This document shows, piece by piece, positions 1-7,393 of a stretch of 37,452 nt of DNA. A program made the translations under genes and the position numbers. The notes beneath the pieces were generated by a model, which was given only the letters and a program-made list of their open reading frames with translations, was not told where the DNA came from and did not search any database. The first letter of the stretch is position 1. The number at the start of each line of letters is the position of its first letter. Source of the DNA: an uncultured Nitrospinota bacterium (lineage in GTDB: Bacteria; UBA8248); the NCBI GenBank assembly GCA_947258645.1, contig CAMYJL010000003.1, positions 1 through 37,452 on the forward strand. Direction: 5' to 3'.

Positions 1-76
1 CGGCGACGCCGACAAACCGGGCCTCCTCGCCCTTACTGTCCAGCGTCATCAGAAGCGCCACATGGATATCCGACAC
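1..76 (-). CDS. Tm-1-like ATP-binding (UPF0261) protein, N-terminus only
   Basis: Only the first 25 codons lie in the window; the gene runs off the left edge. Reading from a GTG at 76, the protein begins MSDIHVALLMTLDSKGEEAR, which resembles the N-terminus of the UPF0261/Tm-1-like family, where a hydrophobic strand is followed by a T-x-D-T/S-K-G-E signature. A G-rich stretch just upstream of the GTG could act as ribosome binding site. The call is supported by context: the gene at 996-1844 on the same strand encodes the TIM-barrel partner, and in plant Tm-1 proteins and fungal homologues the two domains are fused in one polypeptide. The function of the bacterial pair is not established. The sequence is short, so the family call rests on one motif plus neighbourhood. 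Confidence 0.55.
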   Translation of the reverse strand, partial: MSDIHVALLMTLDSKGEEARFVGVA

Positions 77-136
77 CGATTCCCATCCCCGCGCGATCAG
101 CGAACAAGCAAAATTCCTCAGCCGGAGGCAAAAGGA

Positions 137-142
137 TATAAT
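137..142 (+). promoter_or_regulatory. Possible -10 box for the AhpD-like gene
   Basis: The 77-238 spacer separates the minus-strand Tm-1-like start from the plus-strand AhpD-like start. It contains a perfect TATAAT at 137-142, about 95 bases upstream of the AhpD-like ATG. The hexamer at the expected -35 position (TTCCTC, 114-119) is a poor match, so an activator or a chance match are both possible. Confidence 0.25.
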
Positions 143-238
143 CCCGGCTCCATTTCAGCGTCTTCATCATCTCAGGCCGGAGGTGCGGATTCAATAATCG
201 CCCCCGAAAGACCCGTTTTCAGAAAGGAGTTCCAGGAC

Positions 239-637
239 ATGAGCGAAAAAAAATCTTTGGCGGAGGAAATCGCCGCCCGCCGCGGAAAAGTCTATCCGGC
301 CCACGCCTTCATCGCCGAAAAGTTTCCAGATTACATGAAAGCGCTTCTCCATCTGGATGAGGTGATCCGACTCAAGAAGCGGATATTCGACGAAAAAATG
401 CACGAGTTATTTCACATCCTCGCGCTGGCTGTTGAAACTTCCAATCCCCACAATCAGCCCCACCTGAAGCAACACCTCAAAAAAGGCCTTCAGCTCGGAC
501 TGAAGCCGGAGGAGATCGGCGAGGCCCTGATGGTCTGCGTCAACCCCTGCGGCGCAAAAGTCCTGACCTACGGCGTGACCTGCATGCTGGAAGCGATGGA
601 AGAACTCAAAGCCGAGGGATGGGAGGAGGCCAGCTAG
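239..637 (+). CDS. Carboxymuconolactone decarboxylase (AhpD-like) family protein
   Basis: A 132-residue all-helical protein of the carboxymuconolactone decarboxylase/AhpD superfamily. The match is in the central helices (EMHELFHILALAVETS-like segment near residues 57-72) and the LGLKPEEIGEAL helix near residue 88, followed by a cysteine-containing CVNPCGAK segment around residue 103. The classic CxxC of AhpD is absent, so peroxidase activity is doubtful; family members without it include gamma-carboxymuconolactone decarboxylase-like enzymes and proteins of unknown role. The start at 239 is chosen because AAAGGAG lies at 223-229; the frame stays open to 62 but that part has no family similarity. 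It overlaps the convergent cupin gene by four bases and lies inside a minus-strand Tm-1/TIM-barrel neighbourhood. Confidence 0.8.
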   Translation: MSEKKSLAEEIAARRGKVYPAHAFIAEKFPDYMKALLHLDEVIRLKKRIFDEKMHELFHILALAVETSNPHNQPHLKQHLKKGLQLGLKPEEIGEALMVCVNPCGAKVLTYGVTCMLEAMEELKAEGWEEAS

Positions 638-963
638 GCCTCCGCCTTGATCACGGCCTCGCGCAACGGGGTATAGATCCCCAAATATCGGATGGGCGTA
701 TCCGTATGGAGTTGGTGCGGGACGCCCTTGGGAATATGGGCGACCTGGCCTGCCTTGATGTCGCGGGTCTCGCCGTCAATGGTGAGGCGCGCATTTCCTT
801 CGAGCAAAAGAACAAACTGCTCGACATCGTGGGTATGGTCCTGCTCGGTCGCGCCCTCCCGCTCGACAAAGACCAGCATCATGTCTTTCCCGACGATGAG
901 CTTCCGCTTCCGGCCCGGCATGTCCTGCGCCTGAATTTCATCCAAATCATAAAAATGCTGCAT
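634..963 (-). CDS. Small cupin-domain protein
   Basis: A 109-residue single-domain cupin. Cupin motif 1 is visible as HTHDVEQFVLLLEG (His43, His45, Gln49) and motif 2 as AHIPKGVPHQLHTD (His83, His86), giving a plausible divalent-metal site in a small beta barrel. Family members of this size bind small carboxylated or aromatic compounds or act as sensors; the substrate cannot be read from sequence. AAAGGAGGGGG lies just upstream of the ATG. The gene follows the TIM-barrel gene (996-1844) with 32 bases between them on the same strand, so the two are probably co-transcribed, with the Tm-1-like gene further downstream. Its 3' end overlaps the convergent AhpD-like gene by four bases. Confidence 0.85.
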   Translation of the reverse strand: MQHFYDLDEIQAQDMPGRKRKLIVGKDMMLVFVEREGATEQDHTHDVEQFVLLLEGNARLTIDGETRDIKAGQVAHIPKGVPHQLHTDTPIRYLGIYTPLREAVIKAEA

Positions 964-995
964 GGAACCCCCTCCTTTTTGATCGAATAAGATTT

Positions 996-1844
996 TTATG
1001 AATTTTTCTTCAGCCGGACAGACTTGAAAGACCGGGCCGCCGCCGGAACGGATTCCTCAATGGGAAACCGCTCCGCGGAGGAACCCCCGACATAACCGTC
1101 GAAGCGGGGCTCCCGCTCGAGCAGGGATTCGAAATCGGCGGCAGTTTCGATAGCGCCCCCGTGGCATGTGAATATGAAATCCGAAAGCCGGGATTTCAGG
1201 GCGTCAAAAATCCCGGCTGACCGCTGGGCCGCTTCGTCCAGGTCCATGACGGACTTTGATCCGATGGAGCCGCCCGAACTGTTTCCGAAATGGATGATGA
1301 TGTTGTTCACGCCGGCATCCGCCATCGCGAGCGCTTCTTCCGGCGTGGTACAAAACGCTTTTGTAAACATGCCCTGGCGGCTCGCATATCCGAGAACGCC
1401 GACTTCCAGTTCGAATCCCATTCCGGTCTCTTCCAGATCGGAGCGGAATTGCCCATCTATCAGGGCAACGGTGGGGCAGTTCATCACGCCGTCAAATCCG
1501 GCTTCCGAAAGGCGATCGACGAACCGGCGCATGTCCCGGGTGGGATCGACCCCCAGGACGCCGGCGACGACAGGACACTCTTTCACCGTGTTCAGGATGT
1601 AGCGCTCCCCCAGCTCCAGGGTCAGGGCGTTGGCGTCCCCGATGGGAAGATACCCCGCCATGGAACTCAACCCCTGCATCCGGTAATAGGCCAGATTAAA
1701 TGTCGTGACGAGATCGGCTCCCCCCCTTGCGGCGAACTTCGCCGTAATTCCGCTCCCGCACAGCGCGTCGAAAACCGCCCGTCCCGCATCCCGCTCCGCG
1801 CGAAGCCGTTCTACAGCTTGGTCTTTCGAAAATTTTCCGACCAT
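996..1844 (-). CDS. PEP hydrolase-family / Tm-1-type TIM-barrel protein
   Basis: A 282-residue TIM-barrel protein of the family called PEP hydrolase or TIM-barrel signal transduction protein (PF09370 type). Recognisable parts are the N-terminal PVFDALCGSG-like strand (here GRAVFDALCGSGITAKFAAR), the strand ending AGVLGVDPTRDM, FDGVMNCPTVALIDG, NNIIIHFGNSSGG and the C-terminal CHGGAIETAADFE and GYVGGSSAERFP. In plant Tm-1 this barrel is fused behind a UPF0261 domain; here the UPF0261-like gene starts separately at 76 on the same strand. The frame is open to a GTG at 1895, but the extra residues lack similarity and the ATG at 1844 has GAGGA at a workable distance, so I prefer it. Whether it hydrolyses phosphoenolpyruvate, another phosphoester or something else is unknown. 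Confidence 0.85.
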   Translation of the reverse strand: MVGKFSKDQAVERLRAERDAGRAVFDALCGSGITAKFAARGGADLVTTFNLAYYRMQGLSSMAGYLPIGDANALTLELGERYILNTVKECPVVAGVLGVDPTRDMRRFVDRLSEAGFDGVMNCPTVALIDGQFRSDLEETGMGFELEVGVLGYASRQGMFTKAFCTTPEEALAMADAGVNNIIIHFGNSSGGSIGSKSVMDLDEAAQRSAGIFDALKSRLSDFIFTCHGGAIETAADFESLLEREPRFDGYVGGSSAERFPIEESVPAAARSFKSVRLKKNS

Positions 1845-1936
1845 CGCTCTCATTTCCTCAGTATTTTCGGGATATTCCCGCTTACAAAAATACACCTAAC
1901 TTATTGACATTAGACGAAATAGACAATTCTCCCGTC

Positions 1937-1958
1937 GGGCGATCAAAATCTATCGCCC
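1937..1958. repeat. Inverted repeat upstream of the TIM-barrel gene
   Basis: GGGCGAT at 1937-1943 and ATCGCCC at 1952-1958 form a perfect 7-base inverted repeat with an 8-base AT-rich spacer. It lies about 90 bases upstream of the TIM-barrel start, inside the 240-base intergenic region before the NYN gene end. It could be a dimeric-regulator operator or a weak hairpin; no T-tract follows. The rest of this spacer shows no gene. Confidence 0.35.
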
Positions 1959-2135
1959 TATAAAACAAGGAATTGCGGCCATCTCAGAATTTGTGGATAA
2001 TAATGGAATCAAAATTCGAATATGGCGAAACGCTTTTTTTACCGGATTTTTCCTCAAAACTGGTGGTCCCGACCGCCCGAGCCGTTCCGCCCCGTTTCGA
2101 CGCGGGCGGGGCGGCACGGGGCCACCGCTGCCCTC

Positions 2136-3119
2136 TTAAGAAGCCATTTCTGCCGATTCCCTCTCCGGCACCCCATTTCTTTTGGCCTCTGACTTTTTTC
2201 TCTGGGGCCGGCGCATGCCCCCCACGGTAGAACGTTTGGGACCGGTCGCGCCCTTGGGACTTGCCGCACGCTTTGGTGCCTTCCGCCGCTTGGGGGCCGC
2301 TGCGGAAGATTTCGGCGATTTTGGAGCGGGTTCATGTGCCTCCGCGCCGTCCCCGTTCGATCGCTCCCGCCCGAAACCGGCAATAATAAAACTTCCGCTT
2401 CGATCATCTTTTCGAAGCTGAATGTAGCCCCGCTTCTGGGCATCCTCCAAAAGGGAGCTGAAATTCCGGTACCCGTGCGCACCCTCGGCAAAAGACGGGC
2501 GCTTTCGCTTCATGGTCTCCTTGACGATGGATGACCAGAGGATTGTCACATTTTCCCTTTGAAGCGCTTCGATAGAATCGAACAAGAGATCGAAGGCGTC
2601 TTTTTTCTCCTTCGAAACGCTGCTTTCCACCTTCGGCTTGTCGCTTCCATCGTTCGTGAGATCTTCGTAGAAAATGAATTCATCGCAATTCTCGGCGAGG
2701 AGGTTCGAGGTCGATCCTTTCATCCCCAGGCCAATCACATGCTTCCCGTTTTCCTTCAGCTTCGATACGAGGGGTGAAAAATCGCTGTCTCCGGAAGCGA
2801 TGACAAAGGTGGAAATATGTTCCTTGGCGTAGCACATGTCCATCACATCGACGACCAGACGGATGTCGGCGGAGTTTTTCCCCGTCACGGACCGGCGCGG
2901 AATTTCAACCAGCTCGATGCCCGCCTCGTGAAGCGCATCCTTGAATTTTCCAAAGCGTGACCAGTCGCAATAGGCCCGCTTCATGACCACTTTCCCTTTT
3001 TCGACCAGACGGGCCAAAACCCGCTGGATGTCAAACTCTTCCCTGCTCGAACGGGTAAACCCGCGCGCCAGGTTCTCAAAATCGATATACAGCGCAATTC
3101 CTTCGTTTCGTTCGTTCAT
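2136..3119 (-). CDS. NYN-domain (LabA/DUF88-type) protein with predicted OST-HTH/LOTUS domain
   Basis: A 327-residue protein with three parts. Residues about 7-150 are a NYN (PIN-like) domain: ALYIDFENLARG with Asp13 and Asn16, NSADIRLVVDVMD with Asp85 and Asp91, and IASGDSDFSPLV with Asp111 and Asp113, which together form the usual acidic metal site of RNA-cleaving NYN proteins. Residues about 170-252 look like an OST-HTH/LOTUS winged helix, an RNA-binding module, including AHGYRNFSSLLEDAQKRG and a strand SGSFIIAGFG. Residues about 262-320 are a low-complexity Lys/Arg/Ser/Pro tail likely to bind nucleic acid. GAGGAAATAA precedes the ATG. It lies 150 bases beyond the MoxR/VWA operon on the same strand. 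The likely role is RNA processing or decay; the target is unknown. Confidence 0.9.
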   Translation of the reverse strand: MNERNEGIALYIDFENLARGFTRSSREEFDIQRVLARLVEKGKVVMKRAYCDWSRFGKFKDALHEAGIELVEIPRRSVTGKNSADIRLVVDVMDMCYAKEHISTFVIASGDSDFSPLVSKLKENGKHVIGLGMKGSTSNLLAENCDEFIFYEDLTNDGSDKPKVESSVSKEKKDAFDLLFDSIEALQRENVTILWSSIVKETMKRKRPSFAEGAHGYRNFSSLLEDAQKRGYIQLRKDDRSGSFIIAGFGRERSNGDGAEAHEPAPKSPKSSAAAPKRRKAPKRAASPKGATGPKRSTVGGMRRPQRKKSEAKRNGVPERESAEMAS

Positions 3120-3270
3120 TTATTTCCTCTTTGGGCGGCATGCGGCTTTCGGGCCGCCGCCGCCATCATTTTTCTTAAAAAGAGCGGGAGAGTGTGGGCG
3201 GAAATCGATACGTCACAAAAAACCCAAGAGCGGGAAAATCAACCGGCCATCTCCCCTCTGTCATTTCGAC

Positions 3271-5403
3271 TCAGCTGCGATCCGCGACACGTCCCTCGGT
3301 CACCAAAATCGCGGCCAGAAAGAGAAACAAAATGACCCCCAGATCCATCCAGCCTTCTATGGCGCCGACAGGCTCGGAATCATCCGCCCGGATCGAACGT
3401 ACGGTCAAGTCGATTCCCGGCAGCCGATCGCGCAGCTCGTTATCGCCCAAGGACGCGAGAATCATCTCAGAGGGCGGAATGTTCGCCGCGATCAGTTCCA
3501 ACCCGTCCGGCTTTCGAATTTCATAGAAACCCGCCCGGAAGGTTCCGTCGAATCTGGCGAGGACGGCTCCGCCCTCCGCTCCCTTCTGGCCCGAAGCGGG
3601 CGGGCGCAGACGATCATCGTCCGGCGAGCGCTCCAAACGCAACGTCTCCTCGTCCCCTGACGGCGAGCGAACCTGTACGACTTCTCCGATTTGGTAGGTC
3701 TTCGAGCGCACTTCGATGGGCTCGCCGGTTTGAATGCCCGCCACGGTGCCTTCCGCCCCACTCCCGAGGAAATCGACCAGTCCCCGCAGAAAAGGCACAA
3801 AAACGGGACGGACGGGAATGTCCGTCCATTCGCGATCGCAGGTGGCGCCCCATACGGCGACCCTTCCAGCCCCGGCACGGCCCACCACGAGTACCGCCCT
3901 TCCATCCGGAAGGGTCAAAAGAACCCTCCCGTTTCCCACGGACTTAAGAGGGGAAACCCGGCGCAAGCGTGTGCGGGAAAACAGACGGGAGGGGTTCCTC
4001 CCCATCCTGGAGAAAACGGGATGGTCCCACGAATCCACGGGGACCACCGCCTCTTGCGGGGGAGTCATTCGGTAAGGCGCATCCGGAACGGCCGGCAGCC
4101 AACCCGCTCCCGGAACGGTTCGGGCGGCCAGCGACCCGCTCGCCCAGAGGAGCCCTCCCCCCCGCTCAACGAAACGCCGCAGCAGGCCGGCCGCATCCAC
4201 CGGCCATTCGCCCACATTGCAGGCGATCACCAGATCGTACCTGTCCCAGTCCACGCTGCCCATCTCATAGCCCGCCGCCACCTCGACGTGGACCGGGGAG
4301 TTCCCGCCCGGGGGCGCTGCGCGCAGCGCGTTGGAAATGTAAAAAGACTCACTTTCGATCAAGCCCCGCCGCGGATCGCCGTCGATGACGAGCACCCGGT
4401 TCTTCCGGCCGATTTCCGCCGAGAAGTAATAAAGATTGGTCGGAATCAATTTATCCGGACTCGCCTCAATCCGCCCGCGGAAGATTCCTCCCTCCGGCGC
4501 GAGCACCCGGAAGCTGACCTCTTTTTCCTCCCCGTCTTTCAGGTTCAGCTCCGCCTCATCCATCTTTTTCTCTTCCAGATAGAGCGAAACACGAACCTGC
4601 TCCCGCTCTCTCTCGCCCTGGTTAGCGATACGGGCCACGACGACAAAAGGGGTGTTCGCCCGCGGAGGCCAGGGGCGAAGCCGCACGTCCCGCACAGCGA
4701 TATCCTGCGTCCCCGATTCAGGCGCCACGCGCACGAACTGGATACGGGTATGGGGAAGAAGGCGCCGCAACCCTCTGACTCGAAGCTCCTCCCAGTCACT
4801 CCGGGCCATGTCGCTCAACACGATAATGCTGCGCCGATCCACCTCGGCCGCCGTTCCCGACATGGCCTCCTGGATGGTCCGGAAAGGCCGGCCGGCCGCA
4901 TCCGACTGGCGGATGGAGGCGAGCCGGGAAAGCGCGGCTCTTTTTCCAAGAACAGGCGGCCGTCCCGACTCTTTGGCCACCGTCGCCCATAGACTGACCC
5001 TGTCCTGAGGAGATAGCCGCTGGATGAGCCGCTCGGCCGCGCGCTTGGCCAGGTCAAACCGGGTTCCATGCCCGGTCCGATAGGCCATGCTCGCCGAGTT
5101 GTCGACGATGAGGGTGAGAAGAACGGGCGACCAGCTGCTCCCGACGGCCCACCCCTGATTGGAGAGCAGCGGCCGCGCCGCCAGGATCGCGACGAGAGAG
5201 ACCGCGGAAATCCGGAGCGCAAGGAGAATCCAGTTCTTCAGCTGGCTCCGCCTCGCAATTCGCCTTTGGGTCCGGAGGAGAAATTCAAAGGTCGGGAGGC
5301 GCACGATCTGGATTCGACGTCTCCGCAAAAAATGGATCAGAATAGGCAGGAGGAAAAGAGATAACCCCCAGAGCATGTAGCTATGAAAAAACTGAAGCCC
5401 CAT
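3271..5403 (-). CDS. BatA-like membrane protein with VWA domain
   Basis: A 710-residue membrane protein and the last gene of the MoxR operon. The N-terminus has the paired helices of the BatA N-terminal domain (about 9-26 and 57-77) separated by a basic loop LRRRRIQIVRLPTFEFL. A von Willebrand factor A domain follows (about 93-250) with an intact MIDAS start DNSAS at 101-105. Next comes a beta-rich section, then a class I glutamine-amidotransferase-like fold (RVLVIDGDPRRGLIES, later ERGGGLLWASGSL), and a final membrane helix LGVILFLFLAAILV near the C-terminus. I chose the ATG at 5403 because it begins the canonical BatA helix and sits just after the DUF58 stop with AAGGA upstream. The VWA domain probably faces the periplasm and works with the MoxR ATPase; the client is unknown. 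Confidence 0.9.
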   Translation of the reverse strand: MGLQFFHSYMLWGLSLFLLPILIHFLRRRRIQIVRLPTFEFLLRTQRRIARRSQLKNWILLALRISAVSLVAILAARPLLSNQGWAVGSSWSPVLLTLIVDNSASMAYRTGHGTRFDLAKRAAERLIQRLSPQDRVSLWATVAKESGRPPVLGKRAALSRLASIRQSDAAGRPFRTIQEAMSGTAAEVDRRSIIVLSDMARSDWEELRVRGLRRLLPHTRIQFVRVAPESGTQDIAVRDVRLRPWPPRANTPFVVVARIANQGEREREQVRVSLYLEEKKMDEAELNLKDGEEKEVSFRVLAPEGGIFRGRIEASPDKLIPTNLYYFSAEIGRKNRVLVIDGDPRRGLIESESFYISNALRAAPPGGNSPVHVEVAAGYEMGSVDWDRYDLVIACNVGEWPVDAAGLLRRFVERGGGLLWASGSLAARTVPGAGWLPAVPDAPYRMTPPQEAVVPVDSWDHPVFSRMGRNPSRLFSRTRLRRVSPLKSVGNGRVLLTLPDGRAVLVVGRAGAGRVAVWGATCDREWTDIPVRPVFVPFLRGLVDFLGSGAEGTVAGIQTGEPIEVRSKTYQIGEVVQVRSPSGDEETLRLERSPDDDRLRPPASGQKGAEGGAVLARFDGTFRAGFYEIRKPDGLELIAANIPPSEMILASLGDNELRDRLPGIDLTVRSIRADDSEPVGAIEGWMDLGVILFLFLAAILVTEGRVADRS

Positions 5404-5408
5404 TGTCC

Positions 5409-6335
5409 TTACATCCTCAGTTTCGATCGCCACGCCAGGAACCGAACAAGCGCGCGGTCCAAAGGTTCCGCCGTGGAAAGGAGCACGTAATGTATCCCCT
5501 CTCTGCGGCAATGATCCCGGGTCGTATCCAGAAACTCCTGGAGAATCTGGAGATATGGGTCCCGGACCACCTCACATTCCACCGTCATGTTCCGGTCCGT
5601 CTCCACATCCTCGACCCGCGCCAATCCCTCATATGGAAAGCCCAACTCCTCGGCGTCGAGAATATGGAACACAACGACGTCGTTCCCCTTGAGGCGAATC
5701 AACCGCAGCGCGCGCCTGACGGATTCGGGATCTTCGAGTAAATCCGAGAAAATGGCGACCATCCCCCGGCGTCGCAACCCTTCCGCCAATTGGATAAGCG
5801 AACGGGCCAGGCCGGTGCCGCCGCCAGGGCGCTCGGCTTCAAGGGTAGAGAGAAGGGCTGTCATGTGCCGCCGAACGGCCTTGGCCGGGATGAAAGGATC
5901 GTCCGACTCCCGGGAAAGAACCAGGCCGACGGCATCCGACTGCCGCAGGAGGAGATGGCCGAGAGAAGCGGCAAGCGTCGCAGCATACTCCCATTTCGTC
6001 ATGGGTCCATCCCCGAAATCCATCGAGCCGCTGGCATCGACGAGGAGATGCGCCCTGAGGTTGGTTTCATCTTCATATTGTTTGATGAGATACCGATCGA
6101 ACTTCCCGTAGGCCTTCCAGTCAATGTGCCGGAATTCATCGCCGGGCGTGTAGGGGCGGTGTTCCTCGAACTCGACGCTGAATCCGCGCGCCCGGCTCCG
6201 GTGCACACCGCTCATCAGCCCTTCGACCACATGCCGCGCGCGCAACTCCAAGTTTGAAATGCGTGCGACTACGCTGGGGTCGAAAAAGCGGCCCGTTTCC
6301 TCGGATTGATTCTTTGACCGCCCCGAGATGTTCAA
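5409..6335 (-). CDS. DUF58-domain (VWA-like) protein
   Basis: A 308-residue cytoplasmic DUF58 protein, the usual partner encoded next to MoxR ATPases. The diagnostic motif is complete: [20 protein letters not shown] at about residues 57-76, followed by the VWA-type metal site LLVDASGSM at 98-105. Later segments ([20 protein letters not shown] and [20 protein letters not shown]) fit the VWA fold. Its start codon overlaps the stop of the MoxR gene (ATGA, 6332-6335), and the BatA-like start follows its stop within six bases, so translation is likely coupled. By analogy with MoxR-DUF58-VWA systems it should bind the ATPase and help insert metals or assemble a client complex. Confidence 0.95.
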   Translation of the reverse strand: MNISGRSKNQSEETGRFFDPSVVARISNLELRARHVVEGLMSGVHRSRARGFSVEFEEHRPYTPGDEFRHIDWKAYGKFDRYLIKQYEDETNLRAHLLVDASGSMDFGDGPMTKWEYAATLAASLGHLLLRQSDAVGLVLSRESDDPFIPAKAVRRHMTALLSTLEAERPGGGTGLARSLIQLAEGLRRRGMVAIFSDLLEDPESVRRALRLIRLKGNDVVVFHILDAEELGFPYEGLARVEDVETDRNMTVECEVVRDPYLQILQEFLDTTRDHCRREGIHYVLLSTAEPLDRALVRFLAWRSKLRM

Positions 6336-7384
6336 GCGGCCTCCGATGCCTCGGCCGGAGGCGTTACCGTCTCGAGGAGCTTATCGACGAGAGCCACCGA
6401 ATCAAATCCTTCGGCCTGGCCCCGGAAATTAATGAGAATCCTGTGACGGAGAACCGGCCTGGCCAGTTCACGGACATCCTGAATGGACGCCGCATACCGC
6501 CCGTGCAGCAGGGCGCGGGCCCTGGCGCCGAGAATGAGATATTGGCTCGCCCGGGGCCCCGCGCCCCATTCCACGAAATCTCGGACGAATTCGGGGGCGC
6601 TATCATCCGTCGGCCGCGAGGCGCGTGCCAAGGACACCGCATAGTCCACCACATAGGGCGCGGCCGGAACCCGGCGAACCAGATCCTGATAGGCCATGAT
6701 TTGCCTTCCGTCGAGCACTTTTTCCAGCTTCGGAATGTAGTCTGACGTCGTCTGCGTCACAATATCGGCTTCTTCGGCAAGGCTGGGATAATCCACGCCA
6801 ATCTCAAACATGAAGCGATCCAGCTGCGCCTCGGGAAGCGGGTATGTCCCTTCCTGTTCGACCGGGTTTTGGGTCGCCATCACGAAAAATGGCGGCTCAA
6901 GGGAATGGGTCTGCCCGCCCGCAGTCACCCTCATCTCCTGCATGGCCTGGAGGAGTGCGGCCTGTGTTTTCGGCGGCGTGCGGTTAATCTCATCGGCCAA
7001 AAGAATCTGGGAAAAAACCGGCCCTCGGATGAAGCGGAAAATTCGCCGTCCTTCGACCGTCTCGTCGAGAATGTCCGTACCCGTAATGTCGGACGGCATC
7101 AAATCCGGCGTAAACTGGATTCGATTGAAGTCCAACTGGAGCACCTCGGCCAAGGTCCGGATCAAAAGCGTTTTGGCCAATCCCGGCACGCCCACCAGAA
7201 GGCAATGTCCCCTCGACATGAGCGAAATCAACACAAGGTCGAGAACCAATTGCTGACCCACGATCACCTTTCGAATTTCTTGAAGCGTTTCCTCCCGTTT
7301 TTTCCCTATCTCCCGGGCCACCTCAATGTCGGCTTGATTCATCTCCCGGTTTTCGCCATTGGCATCGTCTCGATTTTCGTTCAT
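6332..7384 (-). CDS. MoxR-family AAA+ ATPase
   Basis: A 350-residue AAA+ ATPase of the MoxR family. Walker A is GVPGLAKT (65-72) and Walker B is LLADEINR (128-135). The MoxR-specific surroundings are also present: [18 protein letters not shown] at about 88-105, [12 protein letters not shown] after Walker B, sensor-1 region [20 protein letters not shown], and the arginine-rich C-terminal lid [12 protein letters not shown]. The first 15 residues are polar, and a second Met lies at residue 15, so the start could be slightly downstream. It lies nine bases after the metalloprotease gene and overlaps DUF58 by four bases. MoxR proteins use ATP to help assemble or activate VWA-domain client complexes. 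Confidence 0.97.
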   Translation of the reverse strand: MNENRDDANGENREMNQADIEVAREIGKKREETLQEIRKVIVGQQLVLDLVLISLMSRGHCLLVGVPGLAKTLLIRTLAEVLQLDFNRIQFTPDLMPSDITGTDILDETVEGRRIFRFIRGPVFSQILLADEINRTPPKTQAALLQAMQEMRVTAGGQTHSLEPPFFVMATQNPVEQEGTYPLPEAQLDRFMFEIGVDYPSLAEEADIVTQTTSDYIPKLEKVLDGRQIMAYQDLVRRVPAAPYVVDYAVSLARASRPTDDSAPEFVRDFVEWGAGPRASQYLILGARARALLHGRYAASIQDVRELARPVLRHRILINFRGQAEGFDSVALVDKLLETVTPPAEASEAA

Positions 7385-7393
7385 ATGCCCACC

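Noticed and set aside
1904-1909. TTGACA hexamer on the plus strand resembling a -35 box
   Set aside because: No -10 box at 16-18 bases and no plus-strand gene downstream; the next gene on either side is on the minus strand.
3180-3235. Direct repeat AAGAGCGGGA (3180-3189 and 3226-3235) between the BatA-like and NYN genes
   Set aside because: Only ten bases and two copies; could be chance, no associated function seen.
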